Part shown: positions 7,081-14,328 of the stretch, piece after piece
How the letters are laid out: each line of letters begins with the position of its first letter
Position numbering within the stretch: position 1 is the stretch's first letter
Source of the DNA: SHVO01 sp041919675
Lineage (GTDB): Bacteria; Pseudomonadota; Alphaproteobacteria; Rhodospirillales; Rhodospirillaceae
NCBI GenBank assembly: GCA_041919675.1
Contig: JAYRTJ010000033.1
Coordinates: 1-32,082, forward strand
DNA length: 32,082 bases
Reading direction: 5' to 3'
The notes under the pieces: generated by a model
What the model was told of the DNA's origin: nothing
The model's input: only the letters and a program-made list of their open reading frames with translations
Databases searched by the model: none
Position numbers and translations under genes: made by a program

Positions 7081-8079
7081 CTAGGCAACGGCCTCGACGG
7101 CGCTACCCGCGATGTCTTCGCCGAAACAACGCTGATAGTACTCGGCGATCACCGGGCGTTCGGTCTCGTCGCACTTGTTGAGGAAAGTGACGCGGAACGA
7201 ATAGCCGACGTTGTTGAAGATGGTGTTGTTCTCGGCCCAGCTGATGACGGTCCGCGGCGACATCACGGTCGAGATGTCCCCCGCGATGAAGCCGGTGCGC
7301 GTCAGGTCGGCGACTTCCACCATGGCCGAGATGATCTTCTTGCCGGCCGCCGTGTCGTAGCCCTTCACCTTGGCCAGCACGATGTTGGTCTCTTCGTCGT
7401 GCTTCAGGTAATTGAGGGTCGCGACCACGTTCCAGCGGTCCATCTGGCCCTGGTTGATCTGCTGCGTGCCGTGATAGAGGCCGGTCGTGTCGCCGAGGCC
7501 GATGGTGTTGGCGGTGGCGAACAGGCGGAAGGCGGGATGCGGGCGGATCACCTTGTTCTGGTCGAGCAGAGTCAGGCGGCCTTCGACCTCCAGCACGCGC
7601 TGGATCACGAACATCACGTCCGGGCGGCCCGCGTCATATTCGTCGAACACCAGCGCGATCGGACGCTGCAGCGCCCAGGGCAGCAAACCTTCACGGAATT
7701 CGGTCACCTGCACGCCTTCGCGGATGACGATGGCGTCCTTGCCGATGAGATCGATGCGGCTGATGTGGCTGTCGAGGTTGATGCGCAGGCACGGCCAATT
7801 GAGGCGCGCCGCGACCTGTTCGATATGCGTCGACTTGCCGGTGCCGTGATAGCCCTGCACGAGCACGCGCCGGTTGTGCGCGAAGCCGGCGAGGATGGCG
7901 AGGGTCGTGTCGTGATCGAAACGGTAGGCGGGATCGACATCCGGCACATGGTCGCCGCGGTTCGAGAACGCCGGCACCTGCATATCGATATCGAGGCCAA
8001 AAACGTCGCGTACGGACAGCAGCTTATCGGGCACCGTCATCATCAGCTCGTCACGCGCACCTTCGTTCCGCTTGCTCAT
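7081..8079 (-). CDS. cobS: Cobaltochelatase subunit CobS (AAA+ ATPase)
   Basis: CobS is the MoxR-like AAA+ motor of aerobic cobaltochelatase. It forms rings with CobT and uses ATP to drive cobalt insertion by CobN. Its 332 residues are the same length as the classical CobS. The Walker A motif is GYHGTGKST at 76-84 and the Walker B region is ALVFDEYDAG at 142-151. Other CobS hallmarks are RINLDSHISRIDLIGKDA (about 99-116), PHPAFRLFATANTIGLGD in the sensor 1 region and RTVISWAEN further on. The start is ATG at 8079. A TATAAT on the minus strand at 8162-8167 may drive the operon. Confidence 0.97.
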   Translation of the reverse strand: MSKRNEGARDELMMTVPDKLLSVRDVFGLDIDMQVPAFSNRGDHVPDVDPAYRFDHDTTLAILAGFAHNRRVLVQGYHGTGKSTHIEQVAARLNWPCLRINLDSHISRIDLIGKDAIVIREGVQVTEFREGLLPWALQRPIALVFDEYDAGRPDVMFVIQRVLEVEGRLTLLDQNKVIRPHPAFRLFATANTIGLGDTTGLYHGTQQINQGQMDRWNVVATLNYLKHDEETNIVLAKVKGYDTAAGKKIISAMVEVADLTRTGFIAGDISTVMSPRTVISWAENNTIFNNVGYSFRVTFLNKCDETERPVIAEYYQRCFGEDIAGSAVEAVA

Positions 8080-8161
8080 AACGCTCTCTCACAACCTCTT
8101 GCAAAGAAGGGTCTTATGGCATGCCGGGTAGGACCCGGCCAGAGGCACCATACAGCCCTGA

Positions 8162-8167
8162 ATTATA
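8162..8167 (-). promoter_or_regulatory. Perfect TATAAT hexamer upstream of cobS
   Basis: On the minus strand TATAAT occupies 8167 to 8162, about 83 bases upstream of the cobS start and just past the 3' end of the J-protein gene. No convincing -35 hexamer is found at 16-18 bases, so this is a partial promoter call. Confidence 0.35.
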
Positions 8168-8191
8168 TGGGGATATGACCAACCCGCCGAA

Positions 8192-8206
8192 AGCCGAAAA
8201 TCGGCT
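8192..8206 (-). terminator. Small hairpin at the J-protein gene stop
   Basis: AGCCGA and TCGGCT pair in a perfect 6-bp stem with a three-base loop that overlaps the first base of the stop codon of the J-protein gene. No T run follows on the minus strand, so termination would be inefficient. Confidence 0.3.
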
Positions 8207-8805
8207 CAAGGAACCGCGGCCAGCCCGGCCCGCAGCGTTTGATACGCTTGGTTGATGACCTTCATCCGGTTCTCCGCCTCGGCGGATCCGCCGTTGGCGT
8301 CCGGGTGGTACTTTTTCACCAGCGCTTTGTAGCGTTCCTTCAGCGTTTCCAGGGTCACCGGACCGGAAAGATCGAGCGCCTTCATGGCCCGCGTGCGCGC
8401 GCCCGCGCCGCCCGGCGTGGCGCGGCTTTGCGCGTCTTCCGCGCGGGCCTTCTTTTTGTCCTCGAAATCGGTTCCGGCCGCGAAGCCGAAGGGATCGTTC
8501 ACGCGCCCGCCCGCCCGCCCGGCGCGAGAGCCGGCGCCGAGCGTGCCCAGCTTCCAGGTCGGACGTTCCCAGGTCGCTGCGCTGCGGATCTCGGCTTCCA
8601 GGTCGGCGACCGACGCGCCGGCATGGAAATCCCAGCGCGCGTTGTAGGCGCGCACGTGTTCCAGGCAGTACATGACGTAGTCCGCGAGTCGCCGGTCCTT
8701 CGGCGCACGGTACTCACCGGCGGCGGCGCAGCCGTCCCAGGCGCACGGCGTTGATGCCGCACTTTTCCCCGTGGAACAGGTGAAACGATCGCGTGTTTCG
8801 GACAT
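8206..8805 (-). CDS. J-domain protein with C-terminal J domain and N-terminal Cys-rich segment
   Basis: This is a 199-residue co-chaperone-like protein. The J domain is at the C terminus (about 148-196) with the essential HPD motif at 167-169, framed by LKERYKALVKKYHPD and NRMKVINQAYQTL, so it can stimulate a DnaK-type Hsp70. The N-terminal part has C21, C26, C47 and H50 (CAWDGC and YCLEHVRAYN), a plausible zinc site and a constant feature of this alphaproteobacterial family. The frame stays open upstream to 8886, but the ATG at 8805 gives the conserved MSETRDRF-like start and avoids overlap with bolA; no clear Shine-Dalgarno precedes it. It is divergent from bolA and upstream of cobS in the same direction. 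The client protein is unknown. Confidence 0.88.
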   Translation of the reverse strand: MSETRDRFTCSTGKSAASTPCAWDGCAAAGEYRAPKDRRLADYVMYCLEHVRAYNARWDFHAGASVADLEAEIRSAATWERPTWKLGTLGAGSRAGRAGGRVNDPFGFAAGTDFEDKKKARAEDAQSRATPGGAGARTRAMKALDLSGPVTLETLKERYKALVKKYHPDANGGSAEAENRMKVINQAYQTLRAGLAAVP

Positions 8806-8878
8806 GGGTTGAATATGGTGAGAGGCCTGAAAATCCGCAATCTTGTTTCTTTTTTCGCGCTGTGCTTTTGCTGTCTTC

Positions 8879-9148
8879 ATGAACACTTACGCAGATCGCA
8901 TCCGCACCAAGCTCAGCGAGTCCCTCGCTCCGACGCGCCTCGAGGTCGAGGACGACAGCAATCGCCATATCGGCCACGCGGGCGCCCATCCCAGCGGTGA
9001 AACGCATTTCAACGTGACGGTAGAATCGGCGGCCTTCGCCGGCAAGAACCGCGTCGCGCGCCAGCGCCTCGTCTACGGCATCCTCGCCGATGAACTGCGT
9101 GAACGTGTGCATGCGCTGTCCTTGAAGCTGACGGCGCCGGGAGAGTAG
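8879..9148 (+). CDS. BolA family protein
   Basis: The 89-residue protein has the BolA class II KH-like fold. It has an N-terminal helix with RIRTKLSESLAPTRLEVEDDS, a loop rich in histidines (HIGHAGAHP at 30-38), the beta strand ETHFNVTVES, the signature AGKNRVARQRLVYGIL near 54-69, and the conserved C-terminal His in ERVHALSL (H78). BolA proteins pair with monothiol glutaredoxins to handle 2Fe-2S clusters and can act as transcription factors. The ATG at 8879 gives the family N terminus; the frame is open 36 bases further but adds an unlikely hydrophobic start. Its stop codon touches the stop of the convergent DUF2889 gene, with no intergenic bases. Confidence 0.95.
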   Translation: MNTYADRIRTKLSESLAPTRLEVEDDSNRHIGHAGAHPSGETHFNVTVESAAFAGKNRVARQRLVYGILADELRERVHALSLKLTAPGE

Positions 9149-9715
9149 CTATTCCCCTCTATAAAATTCCGGATATTCCCGCTTCACGATGGCGCTGTGG
9201 GTCGCCCAGGTGTGGCAGGTGTTGAGGAAGTGCGGCATCGAACGCGGCCGGCCCTGGGCTTGCGCGTCGCTTTGACGCTTGAGCCGCGCGCGCACCATGG
9301 TTTGCATCAGCGTCGTCGCCACCGGCCCGATCAGCGAGCCCATGTGCGTGCAGCCGTTCACGGCGCCCAGAAGGTTCGCGACCTTCTGCGTGAAGCCGGG
9401 TTTGATCACCAGGCCGGTGAGCTTGCCGTAAGCGGGCGCGATCGACGGGCAAATGCGCCACGGATGGAAGTCCATCGAGGCTTCGGACGCCGTGATCGTC
9501 ATCTTGGAATCGGCTGTAATCCGCAAGTGCATGTCGTGGATCGGCTCGCCCGCGGGGATGACGCCGCCGGCATGGTCCCAATTGTTGATGGTCTCGGTCT
9601 TCACATCCGTCAAACGGCCGTCGACATCCCATTGGCCGTCGGCGCGCTCGTAGCCTCGGCAGACGAGAGTGCGTTTGTGCATCAGCTTGCGCGGGGCCGG
9701 GGCCGGAAGCGGCAT
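9149..9715 (-). CDS. DUF2889 protein, copy 2 of a tandem pair
   Basis: The 188-residue protein shows the DUF2889 pattern: H-x-R-T near the start, GYERADGQWDVDGRLTDVKT at 21-40, PIHDMHLRIT at 58-67, a CPSI at 89-92, GCTH at 121-124 and CHTW at 167-170, ending YPEFYRGE. Function is unknown for the family. The protein has no signal peptide or membrane segment. The ATG at 9715 shares one base with the stop of the upstream paralogue (TAATG), so both are in one operon. An upstream extension of the frame to 10018 is only a shadow of copy 1. It shares with copy 1 the His and Cys positions listed in the findings. Confidence 0.88.
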   Translation of the reverse strand: MPLPAPAPRKLMHKRTLVCRGYERADGQWDVDGRLTDVKTETINNWDHAGGVIPAGEPIHDMHLRITADSKMTITASEASMDFHPWRICPSIAPAYGKLTGLVIKPGFTQKVANLLGAVNGCTHMGSLIGPVATTLMQTMVRARLKRQSDAQAQGRPRSMPHFLNTCHTWATHSAIVKREYPEFYRGE

Positions 9716-10275
9716 TACGCTTCTCCCGTGTAATGGCTCGGGAACTGATCGCGCGTGACCTCGCCGTCCGACGTCCAGGCGTGACACTGATTGATGAAGA
9801 ACGCCGTCACCGGTTCGCCGCGCGCCTCCTTGTCTTTCAGCGCCTTGTAGGCGTTCGGCGACAGGAGCTGATAGGCGGTGTTGGCCATGGGGCGCAAAAG
9901 GTCGACGAGATGCACGCAGCCTTGCGTGCCGCCGAGCGCCTCGCGCACCGCGCCGTTGAACCCCTTGCCGAGGTTCAGCCCGACGAGGCGCTGGAAATTC
10001 GGCGTGATCGACGGGCACATGTTGAACGGTGTGTGGTCCATCGCCACGGCCGCGGCGCGGATGTTGAGCCCGGCGTCGATGGTGATGCGCAGGCCCATGC
10101 CGTGCACGGGCACGCCGGCTTTCACATCGCCGCGGTCGGTGCTGGTGAAATCGTAGGTCTTCGCGTCGGTCAGCCAGCCGTCGATATCGAACAGGCCGTC
10201 CTCGCGCTCGTACCCTTCGCAGGTGATCGTGCGTGTATGAATCAGCTCGCGGTCGCTGGGCGGCGTTAAAGGCAT
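9715..10275 (-). CDS. DUF2889 protein, copy 1 of a tandem pair
   Basis: This 186-residue paralogue of the next gene shares the N terminus MPL-x-x-x-x-R-x-L-x-H-x-RT, the segment GYEREDGLFDIDGWLTDAKT at 21-40, PVHGMGLRITID at 56-67, CPSITP at 87-92, GCVHL at 119-123 and CHAW at 164-167, ending FPSHYTGEA. By eye the two copies share the same motif order throughout but differ widely between motifs, so the duplication is old. It is cytoplasmic and of unknown function. It is the first gene of the pair, 74 bases downstream of the CBS protein gene, and may or may not be cotranscribed with it. Confidence 0.88.
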   Translation of the reverse strand: MPLTPPSDRELIHTRTITCEGYEREDGLFDIDGWLTDAKTYDFTSTDRGDVKAGVPVHGMGLRITIDAGLNIRAAAVAMDHTPFNMCPSITPNFQRLVGLNLGKGFNGAVREALGGTQGCVHLVDLLRPMANTAYQLLSPNAYKALKDKEARGEPVTAFFINQCHAWTSDGEVTRDQFPSHYTGEA

Positions 10276-10349
10276 TCGGCCGATATACGCGCGTGCGCCG
10301 GGCCCGGCAAGGGCAGGGCCGTTCTGGCCGCTATGCGGGGAAAATCGCG

Positions 10350-10796
10350 CTAAGCCGCCCCGTAGCTCTCGCCGTAGATATAGGCGTTGCGGTCCTTAAG
10401 GTCCTGTTCCAGCTCGCCGTTATAGACCGCGTAAAGATCGCGTACCGAGACCATGCCCACCACATGGCCGTTCTCGACCACGGGCAGATGGCGGTAATTG
10501 CGGCTTCTCATCATGCGGATGGCGTCCGAGGCGGTGTCGGCCGGCGCCAGCGTGTCCGGGTTCGCGGTCATGATCTCGCGCACCGGCGTCGCATCCGGGT
10601 CGAGCCCGGCGGCCACGACACGCACGGTCATGTCGCGTTCGGTGACGATGCCGACGAGCCGGTCGAGGTCCATGACGAGCACGGCCGCGATTTTCTTCTC
10701 GCGCATGAGGCGCGCGGCCTGGCGCACCATGTCGCGGGGAGACACTTTGTGCAGGGTCTGCTCGCTGATGACGTCGGGTACAATTCTTCGGATCAT
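10350..10796 (-). CDS. Two-CBS-domain protein
   Basis: The gene encodes 148 residues made of two CBS domains and little else. CBS1 is about 8-62 (VSPRDMVRQAARLMREKKIAAVLVMD, then GIVTERDM). CBS2 is about 72-128 (VREIMTANPDTLAPADTASDAIRMM, then RHLPVVENGHVVGMVSVRDL). CBS pairs bind adenine nucleotides such as AMP, ATP or NAD and report energy state. A stand-alone protein of this kind usually regulates a partner or acts in stress response, but the partner is not evident here. The ATG at 10796 is fixed by a near-perfect GAAGGAG about 7 bases upstream; the frame is open further but without a ribosome binding site. The CorC gene upstream also has CBS domains, but a 153-base gap separates them. Confidence 0.92.
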   Translation of the reverse strand: MIRRIVPDVISEQTLHKVSPRDMVRQAARLMREKKIAAVLVMDLDRLVGIVTERDMTVRVVAAGLDPDATPVREIMTANPDTLAPADTASDAIRMMRSRNYRHLPVVENGHVVGMVSVRDLYAVYNGELEQDLKDRNAYIYGESYGAA

Positions 10797-10949
10797 GACG
10801 CGCTCCTTCAATCGCTGTTGAAAGGGTAAGCACGACAAGCCTGACAGGTCCTTCGACGCGGACGTGCAAGGCCTCCTCAAGAACGAAACGCGAGTGTGAC
10901 CCCGGCCCGGAAGGCGGTCAATGCCCGCCGGGCTGTTACGGAGCGTGAA

Positions 10950-12260
10950 TCAGCCCGAGCGGTCCGCCGCCATGGCTTCGGACGCGCTGTCGTCCTTGGA
11001 CCTGGGCGGCGTCACGCGCAGCAGGGTCAACTGGTTGCGGGCGCGGCGTAAAACCTCGAACCGGAAGCCGTGGAACAGGAATTTCTGGCCCGTCTCCGGA
11101 ATGGTGCGGGCTTCGTAAAGCACCAGACCCGCGACGGTCGAGGCCTTGTCGTCGGGCAGCGCCCAATCGAACTCGCGGTTCAGGTCGCGCAAGGTGACGC
11201 TGCCGTCGATGAGATACGAACCGTTGGTCTGCGGGCGCACGCCGGCCACGGCGACATCGTGTTCGTCGCGGATGTCGCCGACGATCTCTTCCAGAATGTC
11301 TTCCAGCGTCAGCGCGCCCAGCAGCGTGCCGTACTCATCGACCACCATGGCGAAATGTTCGCGGCGCGCGCGGAAAGCGTTGAGCTGCTCGAGAAGGGTG
11401 GTCGTCGCCGGGATGAACCACGGCTTGATGGCCAGGCGCACCACGTCGACTTTTTCGGCCCGGCCTTCCACGGATTCCAGCGCGCGCAGCAGCGCCTTCG
11501 CATGGATGAGGCCGACGATATTGTCCGGCTGACCGCGCCACAGCGGGATGCGCGAATAGGGCGAAGCCGCCATTTGTTCGATGATCTGCGCAATGGGAAG
11601 ATCCGCGTCGATGGTCACCAGTTTCTGACGGTGCACCATGACGTCGCTGACCGGATATTCGGCGAGGTCGAGCACGCTGCGCAGCATCGCGCGCTCGTGT
11701 TTGACCTCGTGGATGATCTCCTTGTCGGCCATCTGCACTTCGATGGCGCCGCGCAGCTCGGCCAGCACTTCCTTGGCCGAGCGCGAGACCGTCGTGCTCA
11801 GCTTGAACATGCGCAGCGCGCCGTTCACGAAATATTCGATCGCCGCGTTGAACGGCTTGAACAGGCGCATGAGGATATACATGACGCCCGCGCATTTCAG
11901 CGAGGCGGAGGTCGTGTACAGAAGCGCATAGGTCTTCGGCAGGATTTCGCCGTAGATCACCACCAGCACCGTCATGATCGCGGTGGCGTAGAACACGCCC
12001 TCGGCGCCGAACAGCTCGATCATCAGGCTGGTGGTCAGGGCCGAGGCCAGGATGTTGACGAGGTTGTTGCCGAGAAGGACGGTGGAGATCATCTCTTCGC
12101 GTTCGTCCAGCAGCTTGGTCACCGTGCCCGCGCGCGGGTCCCCCTCGGACTTCAGCTGGTGCATCAGCGGCTTCGAGGCGGTGGTCAAAGCGGTTTCCGC
12201 GACCGAGAAGAAAGCGGCGACGGTCAGCAGCAGGAGAACCACGAAAAGCGTAAAAAACAT
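10950..12260 (-). CDS. CNNM/HlyC-CorC family membrane protein with CBS pair
   Basis: The 436-residue protein has the standard layout of the CNNM transporter family (UPF0053). A DUF21 membrane domain at about 1-190 carries 3-4 hydrophobic segments and the conserved SVAETALTTASK, LLGNNLVNILASALTT and YGEILPKTYAL motifs. A CBS pair follows (about 205-330, SDVMVHRQKLVTIDADLPIAQ and EHFAMVVDEYGTLLGALTLEDILEEIVGDI), then a C-terminal CorC_HlyC domain (about 345-420). Members are linked to magnesium and cobalt efflux or homeostasis. The ATG at 12260 has a GAGGAA ribosome binding site and starts with a hydrophobic segment; the frame is open upstream but is antisense or shadow sequence. It lies 41 bases downstream of aroB and is probably the third gene of the aroK-aroB operon. 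Confidence 0.93.
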   Translation of the reverse strand: MFFTLFVVLLLLTVAAFFSVAETALTTASKPLMHQLKSEGDPRAGTVTKLLDEREEMISTVLLGNNLVNILASALTTSLMIELFGAEGVFYATAIMTVLVVIYGEILPKTYALLYTTSASLKCAGVMYILMRLFKPFNAAIEYFVNGALRMFKLSTTVSRSAKEVLAELRGAIEVQMADKEIIHEVKHERAMLRSVLDLAEYPVSDVMVHRQKLVTIDADLPIAQIIEQMAASPYSRIPLWRGQPDNIVGLIHAKALLRALESVEGRAEKVDVVRLAIKPWFIPATTTLLEQLNAFRARREHFAMVVDEYGTLLGALTLEDILEEIVGDIRDEHDVAVAGVRPQTNGSYLIDGSVTLRDLNREFDWALPDDKASTVAGLVLYEARTIPETGQKFLFHGFRFEVLRRARNQLTLLRVTPPRSKDDSASEAMAADRSG

Positions 12261-12301
12261 GGCAAGTTCCTCACAAGGAACGGTGAAGCGGGAACGGTGA
12301 A

Positions 12302-13450
12302 TTAGGACGCGAGGGCCGCGGTCAGGGTCGCTTCGAGCGCGGCGGCGGAAACGTCGCGGGACATGAAGGCGTCGCCGATGCGCCGGGCCAAAACGAAATT
12401 GACCGCGCCATCCTTCATCTTTTTGTCCTGGCTCATGTGCGCGGTCAGCATCGCCGCGGTGATCGTCCCGCGCGCGCCGGTGCGCGGCGGATCGACCGGC
12501 AGGCCCACGGCTTTCAAATGCGCGCGCACGCGTGCGGCGTCGGCGGCGGGACAAAGACCGAGGCGCACCGAAAGTTCGAACGCCAGCGCCATCCCGATCG
12601 CCACGGCTTCGCCGTGCAAAAGATCGCCGCCGTAGCCCATCTCGGCTTCCAGCGCGTGGCCAAAGGTATGGCCGAGGTTCAACAGCGCGCGGATGCCGCC
12701 TTCCTTTTCGTCGGCGGCGACCACTTTGGCCTTGGCGTTGCAGCTGGTCACGATGGCTTCGCGCAGCGCTTCGTGGCTTCCGTTCAGCGCCGCGGCGCCG
12801 TTCTGTTCAAGCCACGCCCAGAAACCGGCGTCGCCGAGCAGGCCGTATTTTGCGACCTCGGCATAACCGGCCAGCAATTCGCGGCGCGGCAGCGTGGCCA
12901 GCACGTCCGTATCGGCGATCACCAGGCGCGGCTGATGGAAACTGCCGACCAGGTTCTTGCCGGCGGCGGTGTTGATGCCGGTCTTGCCGCCGACCGAGCT
13001 GTCGACTTGCGAGAGCAAGGTGGTCGGGATCTGCACAAAGTCGACGCCGCGCAGGAGGACGGAGGCCGCGAAGCCCGCGAGATCGCCGATGACGCCGCCG
13101 CCGAGCGCGACGATCGTGGTGCCGCGTTCGCATTTGGCCGCCAGCATCGCATCCAGCAGTTTGGCGAGATGGCCGAAGTCCTTGCTGGCTTCACCGGCCG
13201 GCACGACGGCGTGATCGGCGCGGAGGCCGGCGTTCGCGAGCGCCTGGGTCAGCGGTGCGAGGTACAAGGGCGCGACGTTGCTGTCGGTCACGATGAACAC
13301 GCGCTTTTGTGAAAGCACCGGCGTCATGAGGGCCGGCGCGCGGGCCAGCAGATCCCGTCCCACATGGATGTCGTAGGACCGCGCGCCCAGCGGCACGCGC
13401 ACCACGGTCGCGGTTTCCGACGCAGAAGAGGCCGTCATGGCGGAAGGCAT
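12302..13450 (-). CDS. aroB: 3-dehydroquinate synthase
   Basis: AroB converts DAHP to 3-dehydroquinate, the second step of the shikimate pathway, using NAD+ and a divalent metal. The 382-residue protein has all landmarks: NAD-binding GGGVIGDLAGF at 117-127, PTTLLSQVDSSVGGKTGIN at 142-160, the metal ligands Glu198 (in GYAEVAKYG), His261 (in LNLGHTFGHALE) and His279 (in LLHGEAVAIGM), and SQDKKMKDG near the C terminus. The ATG at 13450 lies 6 bases after the aroK stop; an alternative ATG four codons later is possible. Gene order aroK-aroB-corC implies a single transcript. Confidence 0.98.
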   Translation of the reverse strand: MPSAMTASSASETATVVRVPLGARSYDIHVGRDLLARAPALMTPVLSQKRVFIVTDSNVAPLYLAPLTQALANAGLRADHAVVPAGEASKDFGHLAKLLDAMLAAKCERGTTIVALGGGVIGDLAGFAASVLLRGVDFVQIPTTLLSQVDSSVGGKTGINTAAGKNLVGSFHQPRLVIADTDVLATLPRRELLAGYAEVAKYGLLGDAGFWAWLEQNGAAALNGSHEALREAIVTSCNAKAKVVAADEKEGGIRALLNLGHTFGHALEAEMGYGGDLLHGEAVAIGMALAFELSVRLGLCPAADAARVRAHLKAVGLPVDPPRTGARGTITAAMLTAHMSQDKKMKDGAVNFVLARRIGDAFMSRDVSAAALEATLTAALAS

Positions 13451-13456
13451 CGCGGA

Positions 13457-14077
13457 TCAGTCTTTCGTGGAAAGCGGCGCGCCTAAAAAGTCTTCAAGCG
13501 CGGCGAGCACGCGGACGCAGGTCACGGTCGGATTGTCATGGCCGGTCTCGACGGCGATGTCGGACTGGGCGTAGACGGGATAGCGCGCGTCGATCAGGCG
13601 CGCGAGCACCTCGCGCGGGTCGCTGCCGTTCAGGAGCGGGCGGTGCGTGCGGCCTCGCGTGCGTTGCGACAGGGTATCGAGATCCGCCTTCAACCATACG
13701 GAAACCGCACGCTCCCGAATCAGCGCCCGCGTGTCAGGGTCCATGAAGGCGCCTCCGCCGGCGGCCAGAATGCTTGGCGTGCCGTGCAGGAGGCGGGTCA
13801 TGACCCGCCGCTCGCCGTCACGAAAGTAGGGTTCCCCGTACTTCTGGAAGATTTCACCGATGGAGCAACCGGCGGCTTGTTCGATCTCGGCGTCGGCGTC
13901 GATGAAGGGCACGCCCAGGCGTCCGGCGAGGCGCCGGCCGATGCAGCTCTTGCCCGCGCCCATCAGCCCCACCAGCACGATGGTGCGGTCGAGCGCGCGG
14001 GCGCCGGCACGGGTCCCCTCGCTCTCGGGCGCCCGGCTTTTTTCGCTTGGGTTTTGGGTTTGGGCCATCTCGCTCAT
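13457..14077 (-). CDS. aroK: Shikimate kinase
   Basis: AroK phosphorylates shikimate at the 3-hydroxyl, step five of the shikimate pathway. The 206-residue protein has a P-loop GLMGAGKS at 37-44, the shikimate-binding FIDADAEIE at 59-66 with Asp60 and Asp62, FRDGERRV at 85-92, GGGA at 107-110 and the lid arginine in THRPLL (Arg146). The first 30 residues are a polar extension, longer than in the minimal enzyme, so a start at the second Met (MAQTQ) is possible. It is divergent from the 43-residue peptide gene at 14197. A minus-strand extended -10 (TGTGATAAT) is present about 56 bases upstream. Confidence 0.97.
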   Translation of the reverse strand: MSEMAQTQNPSEKSRAPESEGTRAGARALDRTIVLVGLMGAGKSCIGRRLAGRLGVPFIDADAEIEQAAGCSIGEIFQKYGEPYFRDGERRVMTRLLHGTPSILAAGGGAFMDPDTRALIRERAVSVWLKADLDTLSQRTRGRTHRPLLNGSDPREVLARLIDARYPVYAQSDIAVETGHDNPTVTCVRVLAALEDFLGAPLSTKD

Positions 14078-14132
14078 GAAGTCGCGGTGCTCAACGCCTT
14101 GTCATATCAATTAAGTCTTTGGTTGCATGGAC

Positions 14133-14141
14133 ATTATCACA
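14133..14141 (-). promoter_or_regulatory. Candidate extended -10 element for the aroK-aroB-corC operon
   Basis: On the minus strand TG-T-GATAAT forms an extended -10 element about 56 bases upstream of the aroK start. No good -35 is visible at the right spacing, which extended -10 promoters can tolerate. The position in the divergent gap fits an operon promoter. Confidence 0.35.
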
Positions 14142-14196
14142 GGCGTTCAGTAGTGTCTGCCCAACGGCTGGAACGTAAGATAAGGGCTCCTGGGGC

Positions 14197-14328
14197 ATGG
14201 TGAAATTCGTCGTTTTGGGTGTGCTTGCGCTGCTGGTGGCGGGAGCCATCGTCCTGACCACCTGGGACATGCCGGCGCCGACGACCACCATTGAAAAAGT
14301 GATTCCGAATGAGCGTTTCAATAAATAA
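14197..14328 (+). CDS. 43-residue single-pass membrane peptide
   Basis: The short frame begins MVKFVVLGVLALLVAGAIVL and ends with a soluble tail TTWDMPAPTTTIEKVIPNERFNK. One hydrophobic helix (about residues 3-21) is followed by a Pro/Thr-rich segment and a charged end, so the tail probably faces the periplasm. From memory, short proteins with a TWD-x-PAPTT-x-x-EK-x-(I/L)P-(N/D)-x-RF tail occur in many alphaproteobacteria next to xerD or aroK, which supports a real gene. The ATG at 14197 follows GGGCTCCTGGGG, a weak ribosome binding region. Its last 20 bases overlap the start of the next gene in another frame, so translation is probably coupled. The function is unknown. Confidence 0.72.
   Translation: MVKFVVLGVLALLVAGAIVLTTWDMPAPTTTIEKVIPNERFNK

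Noticed and set aside
10905..10933. GC-rich hairpin between the CBS and CorC genes
   Set aside because: The stem has a four-base bulge and no T run on either strand, so I do not call a terminator.
12261..12554. N-terminal extension of the CorC frame
   Set aside because: It overlaps aroB, is Arg-rich, and a good ribosome binding site precedes the ATG at 12260.
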